From an uncultured Bacteroides sp. (GTDB taxonomy: Bacteria > Bacteroidota > Bacteroidia > Bacteroidales > Bacteroidaceae), in NCBI RefSeq assembly GCF_958445495.1, contig NZ_CAUCSQ010000033.1, forward strand, positions 1 to 50,239: 50,239 bases of DNA, in the 5' to 3' direction. The notes below the pieces were generated by a model, which ran no database searches, had not been told where the DNA came from, and saw only the letters and a list, made by a program, of their open reading frames with translations. A program made the position numbers and the translations under genes. Each line of letters opens with the position of its first letter. Positions within the stretch are counted from its first letter, which is position 1. This document shows, in pieces, positions 41,208 through 50,012 of the stretch.

Positions 41208-42017
41208 ATGACGAACATGAAACAGACCTATGTAAAGTACCTGATAACGGCGGCATTGGCAGGAAATTTCCTGTTTACCTCCTGCCGTTCGGTGCAGGAG
41301 ACCGCAGCTCACTATGAACTGACAGAAGTGAAGGGCGGCATGATTGCGATAGACTCGGTTTGGGACGCCCGTCCTGACGAGGCGGCCGCTGCGGTGTTGA
41401 AACCCTATAAGGAAAAAGTGGACGCGATGATGTACGAGGTCATCGGGACCAGTGAAATGAAGATGGACAAAGGTGCACCCGAAAGTCTCCTTTCCAACTT
41501 GGTTGCGAGTGTGCTCCAGCAGGCGGCCGTCCGGGTTTTAGGCAAGCCCGCGGATATGGGGCTGGTGAATATGGGCGGCCTGCGCAACATCCTGCCCAAG
41601 GGAGACATTACGGTAGGCGCCGTTTACGAAATCCTTCCTTTCGAGAATTCCCTTTGCATATTGACGATGAAAGGTGCGGAAATGAAACGGTTGTTCAAGG
41701 CGATAGCCTCTTTGCATGGGGAAGGAGTCAGCGGCATCCGTCTTGAAATCACGAGAGAAGGAGAGTTGCTGAATGCCGCTATCGGCGGGAAACCGGTGGA
41801 AGATGACCGGCTTTATACGGTCGCCACCATCGATTATCTGGCAGACGGAAACGGGAGTATGGACGCTTTCCTGCAGGCGGAAAAAAGGGAGTGCCCGGAA
41901 GGAGCTACCTTGCGCGGGTTGTTTTTGGATTATGTCCGGGAGCAAACTGCGGCGGGAAAGGCGGTCACGTCAAGGCTGGACGGACGTATAACTGTAAAAC
42001 AAGAATCTAAAAAGTAA
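41208..42017 (+). CDS. Lipoprotein with 5'-nucleotidase C-terminal domain only
   Basis: This 269-residue lipoprotein (lipobox LFTSC) is homologous to the C-terminal substrate-binding domain of UshA-type 5'-nucleotidases: ESLLSNLVASVLQQA, MGLVNMGGLRNILPKGDITVGAVYEILPFENSL and the adenine-stacking region near YTVATIDYLADG. It has no metallophosphatase domain; that half is the next gene, 6 nt downstream. The start may be 41208 or the in-frame ATG at 41217. The two proteins probably pair to make a periplasmic nucleotidase. Confidence 0.88.
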   Translation: MTNMKQTYVKYLITAALAGNFLFTSCRSVQETAAHYELTEVKGGMIAIDSVWDARPDEAAAAVLKPYKEKVDAMMYEVIGTSEMKMDKGAPESLLSNLVASVLQQAAVRVLGKPADMGLVNMGGLRNILPKGDITVGAVYEILPFENSLCILTMKGAEMKRLFKAIASLHGEGVSGIRLEITREGELLNAAIGGKPVEDDRLYTVATIDYLADGNGSMDAFLQAEKRECPEGATLRGLFLDYVREQTAAGKAVTSRLDGRITVKQESKK

Positions 42018-42023
42018 CAGGAT

Positions 42024-42854
42024 ATGAAAAGATTTCAGATATCATTATTGGTATGCCTCGCGTTCAGTTTCGTCATTTCGGCCTATGCGCAGGACACTAA
42101 AAAACTGGTAATATTGCAGACTAGCGATGTGCATAGCCGTATTGAGCCGATAAATCAGAAAGGAGACCGGAATTATAACGAAGGCGGTTTTGTGCGTCGG
42201 GCGGCTTTCCTGAAACAGTTCCGTAAAGAACATGAACATGTATTGCTGTTCGATTGCGGCGATATTTCCCAGGGCACACCTTATTATAATATGTTCCGCG
42301 GCGAAGTGGAAGTTAAATTGATGAATGAGATGGGATACGATGCCATGACTATCGGCAATCATGAGTTCGATTTTGATTTGGACAATATGGCGTCGCTGTT
42401 CAAGATGGCGAAATTCCCGGTGGTTTGCGCAAACTATGATTTGAGCGCTACTGTGCTGAAAGACCTGGTTAAACCCTATGTAATCCTGGAGCGGTTCGGA
42501 TTGAAAATCGGGGTATTCGGCCTGGGAGCCGAACCGGCGGGGTTGGTACAGGCGAATAAATGCGTGGGAGTCGTCTATGAAGAGCCGGTCAAAGTGGCGA
42601 ATGAAACAGCGGCTTTGTTGAAAGAGGAAGGGTGCGACCTGGTTGTGTGCCTCTCTCATCTGGGCATTCAGATGGATGAACGACTGGTGGCGAACACACG
42701 CAATATCGACGTCATCCTGGGCGGGCATTCGCATACATTTATGAAAGGGCCGAAAAAGTATTTGAATATGGATGGAAAAGAGGTTCCTCTTATGCATACG
42801 GGTAAAAACGGTGTTCGTGTGGGGTATCTCGACTTGACTTTGAAACGCAAATGA
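42024..42854 (+). CDS. Secreted metallophosphoesterase (5'-nucleotidase N-terminal domain)
   Basis: This 276-residue protein has a signal peptide (cleavage near AYAQ23) and the catalytic calcineurin-like domain of 5'-nucleotidases: LQTSDVHSRIEP (metal ligands Asp and His), FDCGDISQGTPYYN, IGNHEFDFD, VCLSHLG and GGHSHTF are all present. The C-terminal nucleotide-binding domain is missing and is supplied by the upstream gene. The stop overlaps the next start (ATGA, 42851-42854), which indicates translational coupling. Confidence 0.92.
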   Translation: MKRFQISLLVCLAFSFVISAYAQDTKKLVILQTSDVHSRIEPINQKGDRNYNEGGFVRRAAFLKQFRKEHEHVLLFDCGDISQGTPYYNMFRGEVEVKLMNEMGYDAMTIGNHEFDFDLDNMASLFKMAKFPVVCANYDLSATVLKDLVKPYVILERFGLKIGVFGLGAEPAGLVQANKCVGVVYEEPVKVANETAALLKEEGCDLVVCLSHLGIQMDERLVANTRNIDVILGGHSHTFMKGPKKYLNMDGKEVPLMHTGKNGVRVGYLDLTLKRK

Positions 42855-45800
42855 AAATTCTCCCTTCTGTTTTAGGATTTGTATTTTTGATTCTGGCTGC
42901 GCCCTTTGGCGGGGCGGCCCAGCCTGCCGCCTCCGTCGAACCTTTGTTCGCGTACAAGGCTCGGCAGGATAAGAATTGCCGGCATTGGGTCGATTCGGTA
43001 ATGGGCAAGCTGTCTTTGAAGGAAAAGGTAGGCCAGTTGTTTGTCTATACCATTGCCCCGATAAATACGAAACAAAATTTGGAACTGTTGCGTGAGGCGG
43101 TCGCCACTTATAAGGTCGGAGGGCTGCTTTTTTCCGGAGGAAAGATGCAGAGCCAGGCCGAATTGACAAACCGGGCGCAGCGGCAGGCGAAAGTTCCTGT
43201 GATGATAACCTTTGACGGAGAGTGGGGGTTAGCCATGCGTTTGCGTGGAACCCCCGTCTTTCCGAGAAATATGGTATTGGGATGTGTGCAGGACAACCGG
43301 CTGATTTTTGAATATGGGCGTGAAGTGGCGCGCCAATGCCGGGAAATCGGCGTGCAGGTCAATTTCGCTCCGGTGGCGGATGTGAATATAAACCCGGAGA
43401 ATCCGGTCATCAATACCCGCTCTTTCGGAGAAGACCCGGCAGAAGTCGCCGATAAGGTCGTCGCTTACGCTTCCGGGCTGGAAGCGGGGGGAGTGTTGGC
43501 CGTATGCAAGCATTTTCCCGGTCACGGCGATACCGATGTCGATTCGCACAAAGCCCTTCCTGTCATTCCTTTCGCGCGTGAACGCCTGGACAGTGTGGAG
43601 CTATATCCTTTTAAGAAAGCGATTCGCGCCGGAGTAAGCGGCATGATGGTGGGGCATCTGCAGGTTCCGGCGATAGAGCCGGTCAGCGGCTTGCCGTCCT
43701 CCCTGTCCCGCAAAGTCGTATATGATTTATTGACGGAGGAATTGGCTTTCAAAGGATTGATTTTTACCGATGCACTGGCGATGAAAGGCGTGTCCGGCAA
43801 CAGCAATGTCAGTTTGCAGGCATTGAAGGCGGGAAACGACATGGTGTTGGCGCCCCGTAATTTGAAAACGGAGATTCAAGCTGTGCTGAAAGCCGTTGAA
43901 AAAGGAGAGATGAGCCGGGAAGATATAGAAAGGAAGTGTCGTAAAGTACTGACTTATAAATATGCGTTGGGGCTTGACCGGAAGCCGTATGTGCAATTGT
44001 CCGGCCTGGAACAGCGGGTGAATAGCCCGAAGACGCGCGACCTGGTTCGCCGGTTGGATATGGCGGCGATAACCGTTTTGAGCAATCAGGACGGCGTGCT
44101 TCCCCTGTATGCGGATAAGAAACGGAAGATTGCCTTGCTCGAAGTGGGGGATATGGGAAAAACGGACGTGCTGGCAGAGCGGATATCGCATTATGCGGCG
44201 TTGTCCCGTTTCCGTCTTCGACCGGACCGGCCGGAAGGGGAAAACCGGAAATTATATGATTCATTAGCTTCCTATGACCGGATTGTCGTAGCGGTCAGCG
44301 GACAGCGGTTGGCTTCCTACCGGTCTTTTTTCGCGAAATTTGCTCCCGGCGTTCCTGTGGTTTACCTCTTCTTTACTCCCGGCAAGACCATGTTGCAGAT
44401 TCAGGATGCGGTGAGCCGTGCTTCATCGGTGGTATTGGCCCACAACCCTACCGCGGACGTACAGAGCCGGGTAGCGGATGTCTTGTTTGGCAAAGCGGTG
44501 GCAGACGGGAGATTGTCGGCAAGCCTCGGAGGGTTGTTCCCTACCGGAACAGGCGTCACGCTAACCCCGGAGACCCCTTTGCATTTTGTTCCGGAAGAAT
44601 ACGGGTTTTCGTCCTCTCTGTTGAAACGGATTGATTCCATTGCTTTAGACGGAATCCGGCAGGGAGCTTATCCCGGCTGTCAGGTCGTGGTCCTGAAAAA
44701 CGGGCGTGTCATGGTAGACAAAGCTTTCGGCACGCATGCGGGGAAAGGGAGCGCTCCTGTCAAACCCTCGGATGTCTATGACTTGGCTTCTCTGACAAAG
44801 ACAACGGCTACCTTGCTTGCCGTCATGAAGCTTTATGACAAGGGACGTTTCAATTTGACGGATAAGATTTCGGATTATTTGCCTTTCTTGCGGCATACCG
44901 ACAAGCAGAACATTACAATCGGGGAAATCCTTTACCACCAGTCCGGCTTGCCTTCCTGGCTTCCTTTTTATCAGGAGGTGATTGACAAGGAAAGTTATAA
45001 AGGGCGGTTGTTCAGCGGGCGCAGGGATGTGCTGCATCCGGTACGGATTGGAACGAATACATGGGCTAACCCGCGTTTCAAGTTCAGGAAAGAATATGTT
45101 TCCCCGTCCGAAGACGGAGATTATGCCGTTCAGTTATGTGACGGTTTGTGGTTGAACCGTTCTTTCCGCAAGGTGGTGGAGACAAAGATAGCGGAAGCCC
45201 CGTTGGGACGCAAACGTTATGTGTATAGCGATGTCGGGTTCATTCTGCTCGGCATGTTGGTAGAGCAGTTGGCAGGTAGGCCGATGGACGCCTTTCTGCA
45301 ATGCGAGTTTTACGGACCGATGGGGTTGCGGCGTACAAGTTATCTGCCTTTGCGCCACCTCTCCCAGTCGGAAATAGTGCCTTCCAATAAAGACCTTTTC
45401 TTGCGGAAAGGAGTCTTGCAGGGATTTGTGCATGATGAGGCTTCCGCTTTCTTGGGCGGGACGGCGGGAAATGCCGGGCTTTTTTCTACTGCCCGTGAGG
45501 TTGCCAGAGTGTATCAGATGTTGCTCAACGGCGGCGAGATAGACGGCAGGCGTTATTTGAGTAAAGAGACTTGCCAGTTGTTCACTACTTCGGTATCGAA
45601 AATCAGCCGGCGCGGTTTGGGGTTCGACAGGCCGGATACGGAAAATCCGCAGAAGGGAAGTTGTGCGGCAGGTGTTCCGGGAGAAGTCTACGGGCATACC
45701 GGATTTACCGGTACATGTGCATGGGCAGACCCGGTCAATGAGCTGGTTTATGTTTTTTTGAGCAACCGCATTTATCCGGATGTCACTAACCGGAACTTGA

Positions 45801-45862
45801 ACAGGCTGCATATCCGTGAACGGATACAGGAAACGATTTACGACGCGATGGAGAAGAAATAA
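42851..45862 (+). CDS. GH3 glycosidase / serine hydrolase (beta-lactamase-like) fusion
   Basis: This 1003-residue secreted protein (signal peptide cleavage near GGAAQ24) joins two enzymes. Residues about 45-375 are a NagZ-like GH3 domain with KHFPGHGDTDVDSH at 220-233 and the nucleophile Asp307 in LIFTDALAMKGV; residues about 395-570 resemble a GH3 C-terminal sandwich. Residues about 585-1003 are a class-C-like serine hydrolase with SLTK (Ser647, Lys650), YSD near 792 and HTGFTG near the end. A role in cell-wall sugar or muropeptide trimming is likely. It overlaps the preceding gene by 4 nt. Confidence 0.92.
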   Translation: MKILPSVLGFVFLILAAPFGGAAQPAASVEPLFAYKARQDKNCRHWVDSVMGKLSLKEKVGQLFVYTIAPINTKQNLELLREAVATYKVGGLLFSGGKMQSQAELTNRAQRQAKVPVMITFDGEWGLAMRLRGTPVFPRNMVLGCVQDNRLIFEYGREVARQCREIGVQVNFAPVADVNINPENPVINTRSFGEDPAEVADKVVAYASGLEAGGVLAVCKHFPGHGDTDVDSHKALPVIPFARERLDSVELYPFKKAIRAGVSGMMVGHLQVPAIEPVSGLPSSLSRKVVYDLLTEELAFKGLIFTDALAMKGVSGNSNVSLQALKAGNDMVLAPRNLKTEIQAVLKAVEKGEMSREDIERKCRKVLTYKYALGLDRKPYVQLSGLEQRVNSPKTRDLVRRLDMAAITVLSNQDGVLPLYADKKRKIALLEVGDMGKTDVLAERISHYAALSRFRLRPDRPEGENRKLYDSLASYDRIVVAVSGQRLASYRSFFAKFAPGVPVVYLFFTPGKTMLQIQDAVSRASSVVLAHNPTADVQSRVADVLFGKAVADGRLSASLGGLFPTGTGVTLTPETPLHFVPEEYGFSSSLLKRIDSIALDGIRQGAYPGCQVVVLKNGRVMVDKAFGTHAGKGSAPVKPSDVYDLASLTKTTATLLAVMKLYDKGRFNLTDKISDYLPFLRHTDKQNITIGEILYHQSGLPSWLPFYQEVIDKESYKGRLFSGRRDVLHPVRIGTNTWANPRFKFRKEYVSPSEDGDYAVQLCDGLWLNRSFRKVVETKIAEAPLGRKRYVYSDVGFILLGMLVEQLAGRPMDAFLQCEFYGPMGLRRTSYLPLRHLSQSEIVPSNKDLFLRKGVLQGFVHDEASAFLGGTAGNAGLFSTAREVARVYQMLLNGGEIDGRRYLSKETCQLFTTSVSKISRRGLGFDRPDTENPQKGSCAAGVPGEVYGHTGFTGTCAWADPVNELVYVFLSNRIYPDVTNRNLNRLHIRERIQETIYDAMEKK

Positions 45863-45884
45863 TCCTTCCGTTTTGAAAATCCGG

Positions 45885-45954
45885 TGAAGCCGTGCCAACC
45901 GCTGATTATCATCCTGTCATGACGACAGCAGATTCCAGCTTTGGCACGGCTTCA
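45885..45954. terminator. Bidirectional terminator with nested hairpin
   Basis: A perfect 14-bp outer stem (45885-45898 with 45941-45954) encloses an inner hairpin CTGTC/GACAG at 45914-45928. A T-run follows on the + strand. It separates the GH3 gene from the convergent beta-barrel gene. Confidence 0.85.
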
Positions 45955-45984
45955 TTTTTACATCGCGGGGTATGGAAACCCTGC

Positions 45985-46611
45985 TTAGAATGACAGACCT
46001 AGACGGAAACCGAAATTGTTCAGCCCGTCCACGCTATAATGCAGTACATCAGCTTTATTGGTACCGTAGCTGTAGTACAAAGCGAAATGCAGGCCCGGAC
46101 CGTAAACCCACGGGAATATATTGATACCGATTTCCGGAGATACATAGAATCCCCAGCTATTGTCTCTTGCTTCAAGCATGTTGAAATTGGAACGAATCTT
46201 GGCGTATTCGGCGCCCAGCTTGGCACTGGCGTAAGGCTGTATGGCCCCGCCCCGGTTCCATTGATAACGTGCGGCAGCTCCGAAAGGCAACTGGAAGATG
46301 GTATGCTGCTGGTCGGTGGTGACATCTCCTCCAGCCAGTTTGAATGTCTCGCGACCCACGTATTCGTGGTTGCTGTGATAGTTCAGGAAGAGTCCCAGGC
46401 CGATATTCGGGGTAACGAAATAACCGCCTTCGAAATTCATTCCCCATCCGCTGGCTTTGTCGGCGAAATGGTTACTTAACGGGACGTTGAACTGCCAGTC
46501 TATGTTGGCATACCCGTTGTCTGACAGTTGTGCCTTGGCCGGCATGGCAAAGGCGATGGCAATGGCTGCCAGCGCCACTACCTTGAAGTATATGTTTTTG
46601 ATTGTTTTCAT
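45985..46611 (-). CDS. Outer-membrane beta-barrel protein
   Basis: This 208-residue protein has a signal peptide (cleavage near AKAQ28) and an eight-strand-like barrel with alternating aromatic strands (GWGMNFEGGYFVTPNIGLGLFLNYHSNHEY, FGAAARYQWN, FGFRLGLSF at the C-terminus with terminal Phe). It belongs to the broad OmpW/OmpX-like group of Bacteroidota barrel proteins. It lies 15 nt after the DUF4136 lipoprotein gene. Cargo or partner is unknown. Confidence 0.85.
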   Translation of the reverse strand: MKTIKNIYFKVVALAAIAIAFAMPAKAQLSDNGYANIDWQFNVPLSNHFADKASGWGMNFEGGYFVTPNIGLGLFLNYHSNHEYVGRETFKLAGGDVTTDQQHTIFQLPFGAAARYQWNRGGAIQPYASAKLGAEYAKIRSNFNMLEARDNSWGFYVSPEIGINIFPWVYGPGLHFALYYSYGTNKADVLHYSVDGLNNFGFRLGLSF

Positions 46612-46626
46612 AACAGTTGGATTTGT

Positions 46627-47256
46627 TTATTTGTTAGTAAGATAGGGTGACTGTGTGAACGACTGGTTGACAGCCTCTATGGCAAGCGTACGGTTGATTA
46701 GTTTGGAACCGGTCTCAAATCCGGTCAGGTAGCTGGTCCATACGACGGGAAGTTTCTTGCCGGAACCTTCTTCAGCCTGCAAATTCACCATTTCTGTCAA
46801 GAATGAGTTGGTGCTGTAACTGTAAGTTATGGCGTAAGGATAATACCATCCGCCCCAGTTGCCCCAGTAAGAAGGTCCCCAATATCCGGGATATCCCCAC
46901 CACCATTCGGGCTGCGTGTAGCTTGTAAAGTAATAGGTACTGGCAATGTAGCTTACTTGAATGCCGAGGTCGGCGCTTTCTTTGTCAACGGCAGCCTCAT
47001 AACCTCTGGCTTCCATATTGTCCGTATATGCCGCCAGGATTTGTTCTGCTCCTTCTCCTTCGAGATATTCCGGCTCTTTGCTGTCGTTAATCACCAGGAT
47101 TTGGGGAGCGAGGTAGAATGTGGGAACTTTGAAGTCCGCTTTCGCGTCGTAGTTGGTGTACACCAGATAATTGTTATCCAGTTTACCCATGTCCGGGTCT
47201 TTTTCGCAAGAAGCGAGTGCAAAGACCGCCAATAAAATAGGAATTAATTTCTTCAT
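46627..47256 (-). CDS. DUF4136 lipoprotein
   Basis: This 209-residue lipoprotein (lipobox ALASC, Cys17) has the DUF4136 layout: a conserved N-terminal strand region (LVYTNYDAKADF), a middle with helix EQILAAYTDNMEARGY and a strand-rich C-terminal half. A striking Trp/Tyr/Gly-rich stretch (about 118-145) is typical of the family. The start at 47256 gives the lipobox; the longer frame from 47319 does not. It is upstream of the beta-barrel gene in the same operon. Confidence 0.85.
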   Translation of the reverse strand: MKKLIPILLAVFALASCEKDPDMGKLDNNYLVYTNYDAKADFKVPTFYLAPQILVINDSKEPEYLEGEGAEQILAAYTDNMEARGYEAAVDKESADLGIQVSYIASTYYFTSYTQPEWWWGYPGYWGPSYWGNWGGWYYPYAITYSYSTNSFLTEMVNLQAEEGSGKKLPVVWTSYLTGFETGSKLINRTLAIEAVNQSFTQSPYLTNK

Positions 47257-47488
47257 ATCTTTTATAATGTTTAGGTTATATAAAATCATTGCCCTGGTAC
47301 CTTGGGGCTTTTGTAACAAACAACAAGAAAAATGTGAAAAGGTTCACCTGAAAAAATCTTTTACCGGAAGAATTAACATCTTCCCCTGGAGGAGTGAATA
47401 AAAGATGGTAAGTGTCCGATTACGCCGGTGCAGGCGGTTTATCCGTTATTCCGTTTTTTCCTTGCGGATATTCGGTCCGGGAAGTTTT

Positions 47489-47842
47489 CTAAACGAACAG
47501 GGGTTTTATCAATTCCGGTATTTCTACTTTGCCGATTTCCATCTCGTGTATCCGTTGCCTGCCTTCCGATGAGAGGTGGAAATACATCTGTCTGCGGTCT
47601 TCACTGCCGAGTGTTCTGATAATCAATCCTTTTTCTTCCAGTATCCGGAGCATTTTCGAGGTGTGCGAAGGGCTCAGGTCTGTCTGCTTGGACAGGCTTG
47701 TGGCTGTCATACTCTTTACGGAATCTTTAAGCGTACATAATATTATCGCCTCATTCAGCGACATTTGGTAGACTTTTTCAAATGCGGTTTCAAAGTTTGA
47801 CATAGCTCTGAATACATCGCGCATAGCACATATTGTTTTCAT
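47489..47842 (-). CDS. MarR-family transcriptional regulator
   Basis: This 117-residue protein is a short MarR-type winged helix: ATSLSKQTDLSPSHTSKMLRILEEKGLI contains the recognition helix, followed by the wing SEDRRQMYFHLSSEG. It lacks part of the usual C-terminal dimerisation helix (family length about 140). An ATG 13 codons later (47803) is a possible alternative start. It is divergent from the sigma-54 activator gene. Its target is unknown. Confidence 0.88.
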   Translation of the reverse strand: MKTICAMRDVFRAMSNFETAFEKVYQMSLNEAIILCTLKDSVKSMTATSLSKQTDLSPSHTSKMLRILEEKGLIIRTLGSEDRRQMYFHLSSEGRQRIHEMEIGKVEIPELIKPLFV

Positions 47843-48074
47843 ATATCTGAGTGTTTTTATTAGTCATTTTTGTTAAATAAATGGATTTACATTCGTGTAT
47901 TCTGCTCTTTTCACCTGTATGGTTGTTTTGCTTACCGTTATTTGCCGGGCCACTGCTAAGCGTGACGAACGTTTTCCTTTATCTCCTCATAAGAAGTAAC
48001 AATATTGCACGGTTTTGGTTCTCCTTTTTTCCGCGATTACTTCAATTCTTTCTGGATGATTCATTGAAAAACCT

Positions 48075-48082
48075 TATATTTG
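48075..48082 (+). promoter_or_regulatory. -7 element upstream of the sigma-54 activator gene
   Basis: TATATTTG is a full match to TAnnTTTG, 43 nt upstream of the ATG at 48126. A -33 element is weak. Confidence 0.5.
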
Positions 48083-48125
48083 TGCACCCTGTTTTTTATT
48101 CTTCTATTTTTAATATAGGTAAGTT

Positions 48126-49466
48126 ATGAGTAAGATTCTTATTATTGATGACGAAGTGCAGATTCGCAACCTTCTGGCACGTATGTTGGAACTGGAAGGT
48201 TACGAGGTGTGTCAGGCCGGCGATTGCAAAACGGCTCTGAAACAGTTGGAACTCCAGTCACCGGATGTAGCGTTGTGTGATGTTTTTCTTCCTGACGGAA
48301 ACGGGGTGGATTTGGTGTTGAATATCAAAAAGGCGGCTCCTAATGTGGAAGTGATTCTTCTCACTGCCCACGGCAACATACCTGACGGGGTGCAGGCAAT
48401 CAAGAACGGAGCTTTCGACTATATAACGAAAGGGGATGATAATAATAAGATTATCCCTTTAATCAGCCGTGCCGTAGAGAAGGCTAAAATGAATGTAAGG
48501 CTTGAGAGACTGGAAAAGAAGGTCGGGCAGATGTATTCGTTCGATTCCATTCTGGGAGAGTCGAAAGTTTTGAAAGAGGCTGTCTCATTGGCTCAAAAGG
48601 TGTCTGTAACGGACGTTCCGGTGTTGTTGACCGGCGAAACCGGAACGGGGAAGGAGGTTTTTGCACAGGCCATTCACTATAACAGCAAGCGGAATAAACA
48701 AAATTTCGTAGCGGTCAATTGTTCTTCTTTCAGCAAAGATTTGTTGGAGAGTGAGATGTTCGGGCATAAGGCCGGTTCGTTTACCGGCGCGTTGAAAGAT
48801 AAGAAGGGGCTTTTTGAAGAAGCCAATAACGGTACTATTTTTCTGGATGAAATAGGAGAAATGGCTTTTGAGCTGCAAGCCAAGCTGTTGCGTATTCTTG
48901 AAACGGGTGAATATATAAAGATTGGAGATACGAAGCCGACCAGGGTGAATGTGCGTATTATTGCAGCTACCAACCGTAACCTGCAGGAAGAAATCAAAGC
49001 CGGGCATTTTCGTGAAGATTTGTTCTATCGCCTTTCAGTGTTTCAGGTACATCTTCCTCCGCTCCGTGAGCGCACGGGAGATATTAAAATTCTGGCTACC
49101 GCTTTTGCCAAAAACTTCTCGGAAAAGCTGTCTTATGTGGTTAATGAAATGACTCCCGCCTTTCTGGAGGCATTGGAACAACAGCCTTGGAAAGGAAATA
49201 TTCGGGAATTGAGAAACGTAATCGAACGTAGCCTGATTGTTTGCGAGGGCGGACGGCTGGATGTTTGTGATCTCCCTCTGGAAATTCAAAATAATCATTA
49301 TGAATGTTCGGACGATACTATCGGGAATTTTGAATTGGCTGCTATGGAAAGGAGACATATCGCCCGTGTATTGGAATATACGAAGGGAAACAAAACAGAA
49401 ACTGCACGCCTGTTGAAGATAGGGCTTACTACGTTGTACCGGAAAATAGAAGAGTACAAAATCTGA
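48126..49466 (+). CDS. Sigma-54-dependent response regulator (NtrC family)
   Basis: This 446-residue regulator has a receiver domain (Asp52 in DVALCDVFLPDGNG), an AAA+ domain with Walker A GETGTGKE (170-177), Walker B GTIFLDEIGE (236-245) and the sigma-54 contact loop GSFTGA at 217-222 (consensus GAFTGA), and a C-terminal Fis-type helix-turn-helix (about 405-446). It would activate RpoN-dependent promoters when phosphorylated. No kinase gene follows in the 773 nt visible, so it is an orphan in this window; the partner may lie elsewhere. Confidence 0.94.
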   Translation: MSKILIIDDEVQIRNLLARMLELEGYEVCQAGDCKTALKQLELQSPDVALCDVFLPDGNGVDLVLNIKKAAPNVEVILLTAHGNIPDGVQAIKNGAFDYITKGDDNNKIIPLISRAVEKAKMNVRLERLEKKVGQMYSFDSILGESKVLKEAVSLAQKVSVTDVPVLLTGETGTGKEVFAQAIHYNSKRNKQNFVAVNCSSFSKDLLESEMFGHKAGSFTGALKDKKGLFEEANNGTIFLDEIGEMAFELQAKLLRILETGEYIKIGDTKPTRVNVRIIAATNRNLQEEIKAGHFREDLFYRLSVFQVHLPPLRERTGDIKILATAFAKNFSEKLSYVVNEMTPAFLEALEQQPWKGNIRELRNVIERSLIVCEGGRLDVCDLPLEIQNNHYECSDDTIGNFELAAMERRHIARVLEYTKGNKTETARLLKIGLTTLYRKIEEYKI

Positions 49467-49642
49467 GCGGTGCGATATGTTTGAGGTTACAGTGTGTTTA
49501 TGATGCGATGACTGCCGGATTATTTTTGGGGGTTGCATGTTTCTTTTGATTGCCCGGCGGAGTATGTCGTTTTTTGGGCCTCCTTTCATGCAGTATCAAG
49601 AAATCAGGGTATATTTTTGTAATCCTGTGAGCCATAATTGTG

Positions 49643-49694
49643 AGGAAAACCGGCCTGCAGATGTCCGCGGTATGTTTGGCAGACCGGTTTTCCT
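49643..49694. terminator. Hairpin downstream of the sigma-54 activator gene
   Basis: An 11-bp stem (49643-49653 with 49684-49694; AGGAAAACCGG) continues, across a 1-by-1 mismatch, into CTGC/GCAG. The tail is weak in T, so it could be a terminator or a processed 3' end, working in both directions. Confidence 0.55.
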
Positions 49695-49821
49695 GTAGTG
49701 GCATCATTTTTTCCGTTAATCCTTCAACTTCCGCCTTTCACATGCGTGCGTGTTTTTTCCCCTGCATCCTTCTTCTTTCTGTAATATGTTGATATATAGC
49801 CATTTCTTTTATTTCCTTAGT

Positions 49822-50012
49822 GAACATCCTGTTCCGTCCTTTTGAAACAGTAGTTTCGTCGGCTTGAAACTCTGGTTTCCATTGCTTGAAACTGTAGTTT
49901 CTACCGCTTGAAACTTTAGTTTCGTTTAAAAGGAAACTAAAGTTTCTTGCTTATGAAACTATAGTTTCTAACTGTTGAAACTCCAGTTTCTCGGCGTTGA
50001 AACTTCCGTTCC
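49822..50012. repeat. Palindrome array 2: GAAAC-N4-GTTTC units, 22-bp period
   Basis: Eight 14-nt palindromes start at 49844, 49866, 49888, 49910, 49933, 49955, 49977 and 49999; a degenerate ninth (GAAC-N5-GTTC) is at 49822-49834. The period is 22 bp with one 23. Arms are GAAAC/GTTTC (last unit has one mismatch); the four central bases vary (AGTA, TCTG, TGTA, TTTA, TAAA, TATA, TCCA, TTCC). The 8-nt spacers differ but five of seven end in TT. No open frame crosses it. Confidence 0.9.

Noticed and set aside
49498..49707. Minus-strand 69-codon frame
   Set aside because: No recognisable protein features; it spans the hairpin at 49643-49694 and is probably random.
49844..50012. Array 2 as a CRISPR
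   Set aside because: Units are 14-nt self-palindromes with variable centres and 8-nt spacers; CRISPR repeats are 23-47 nt with spacers near 30 nt, and no cas gene is present.
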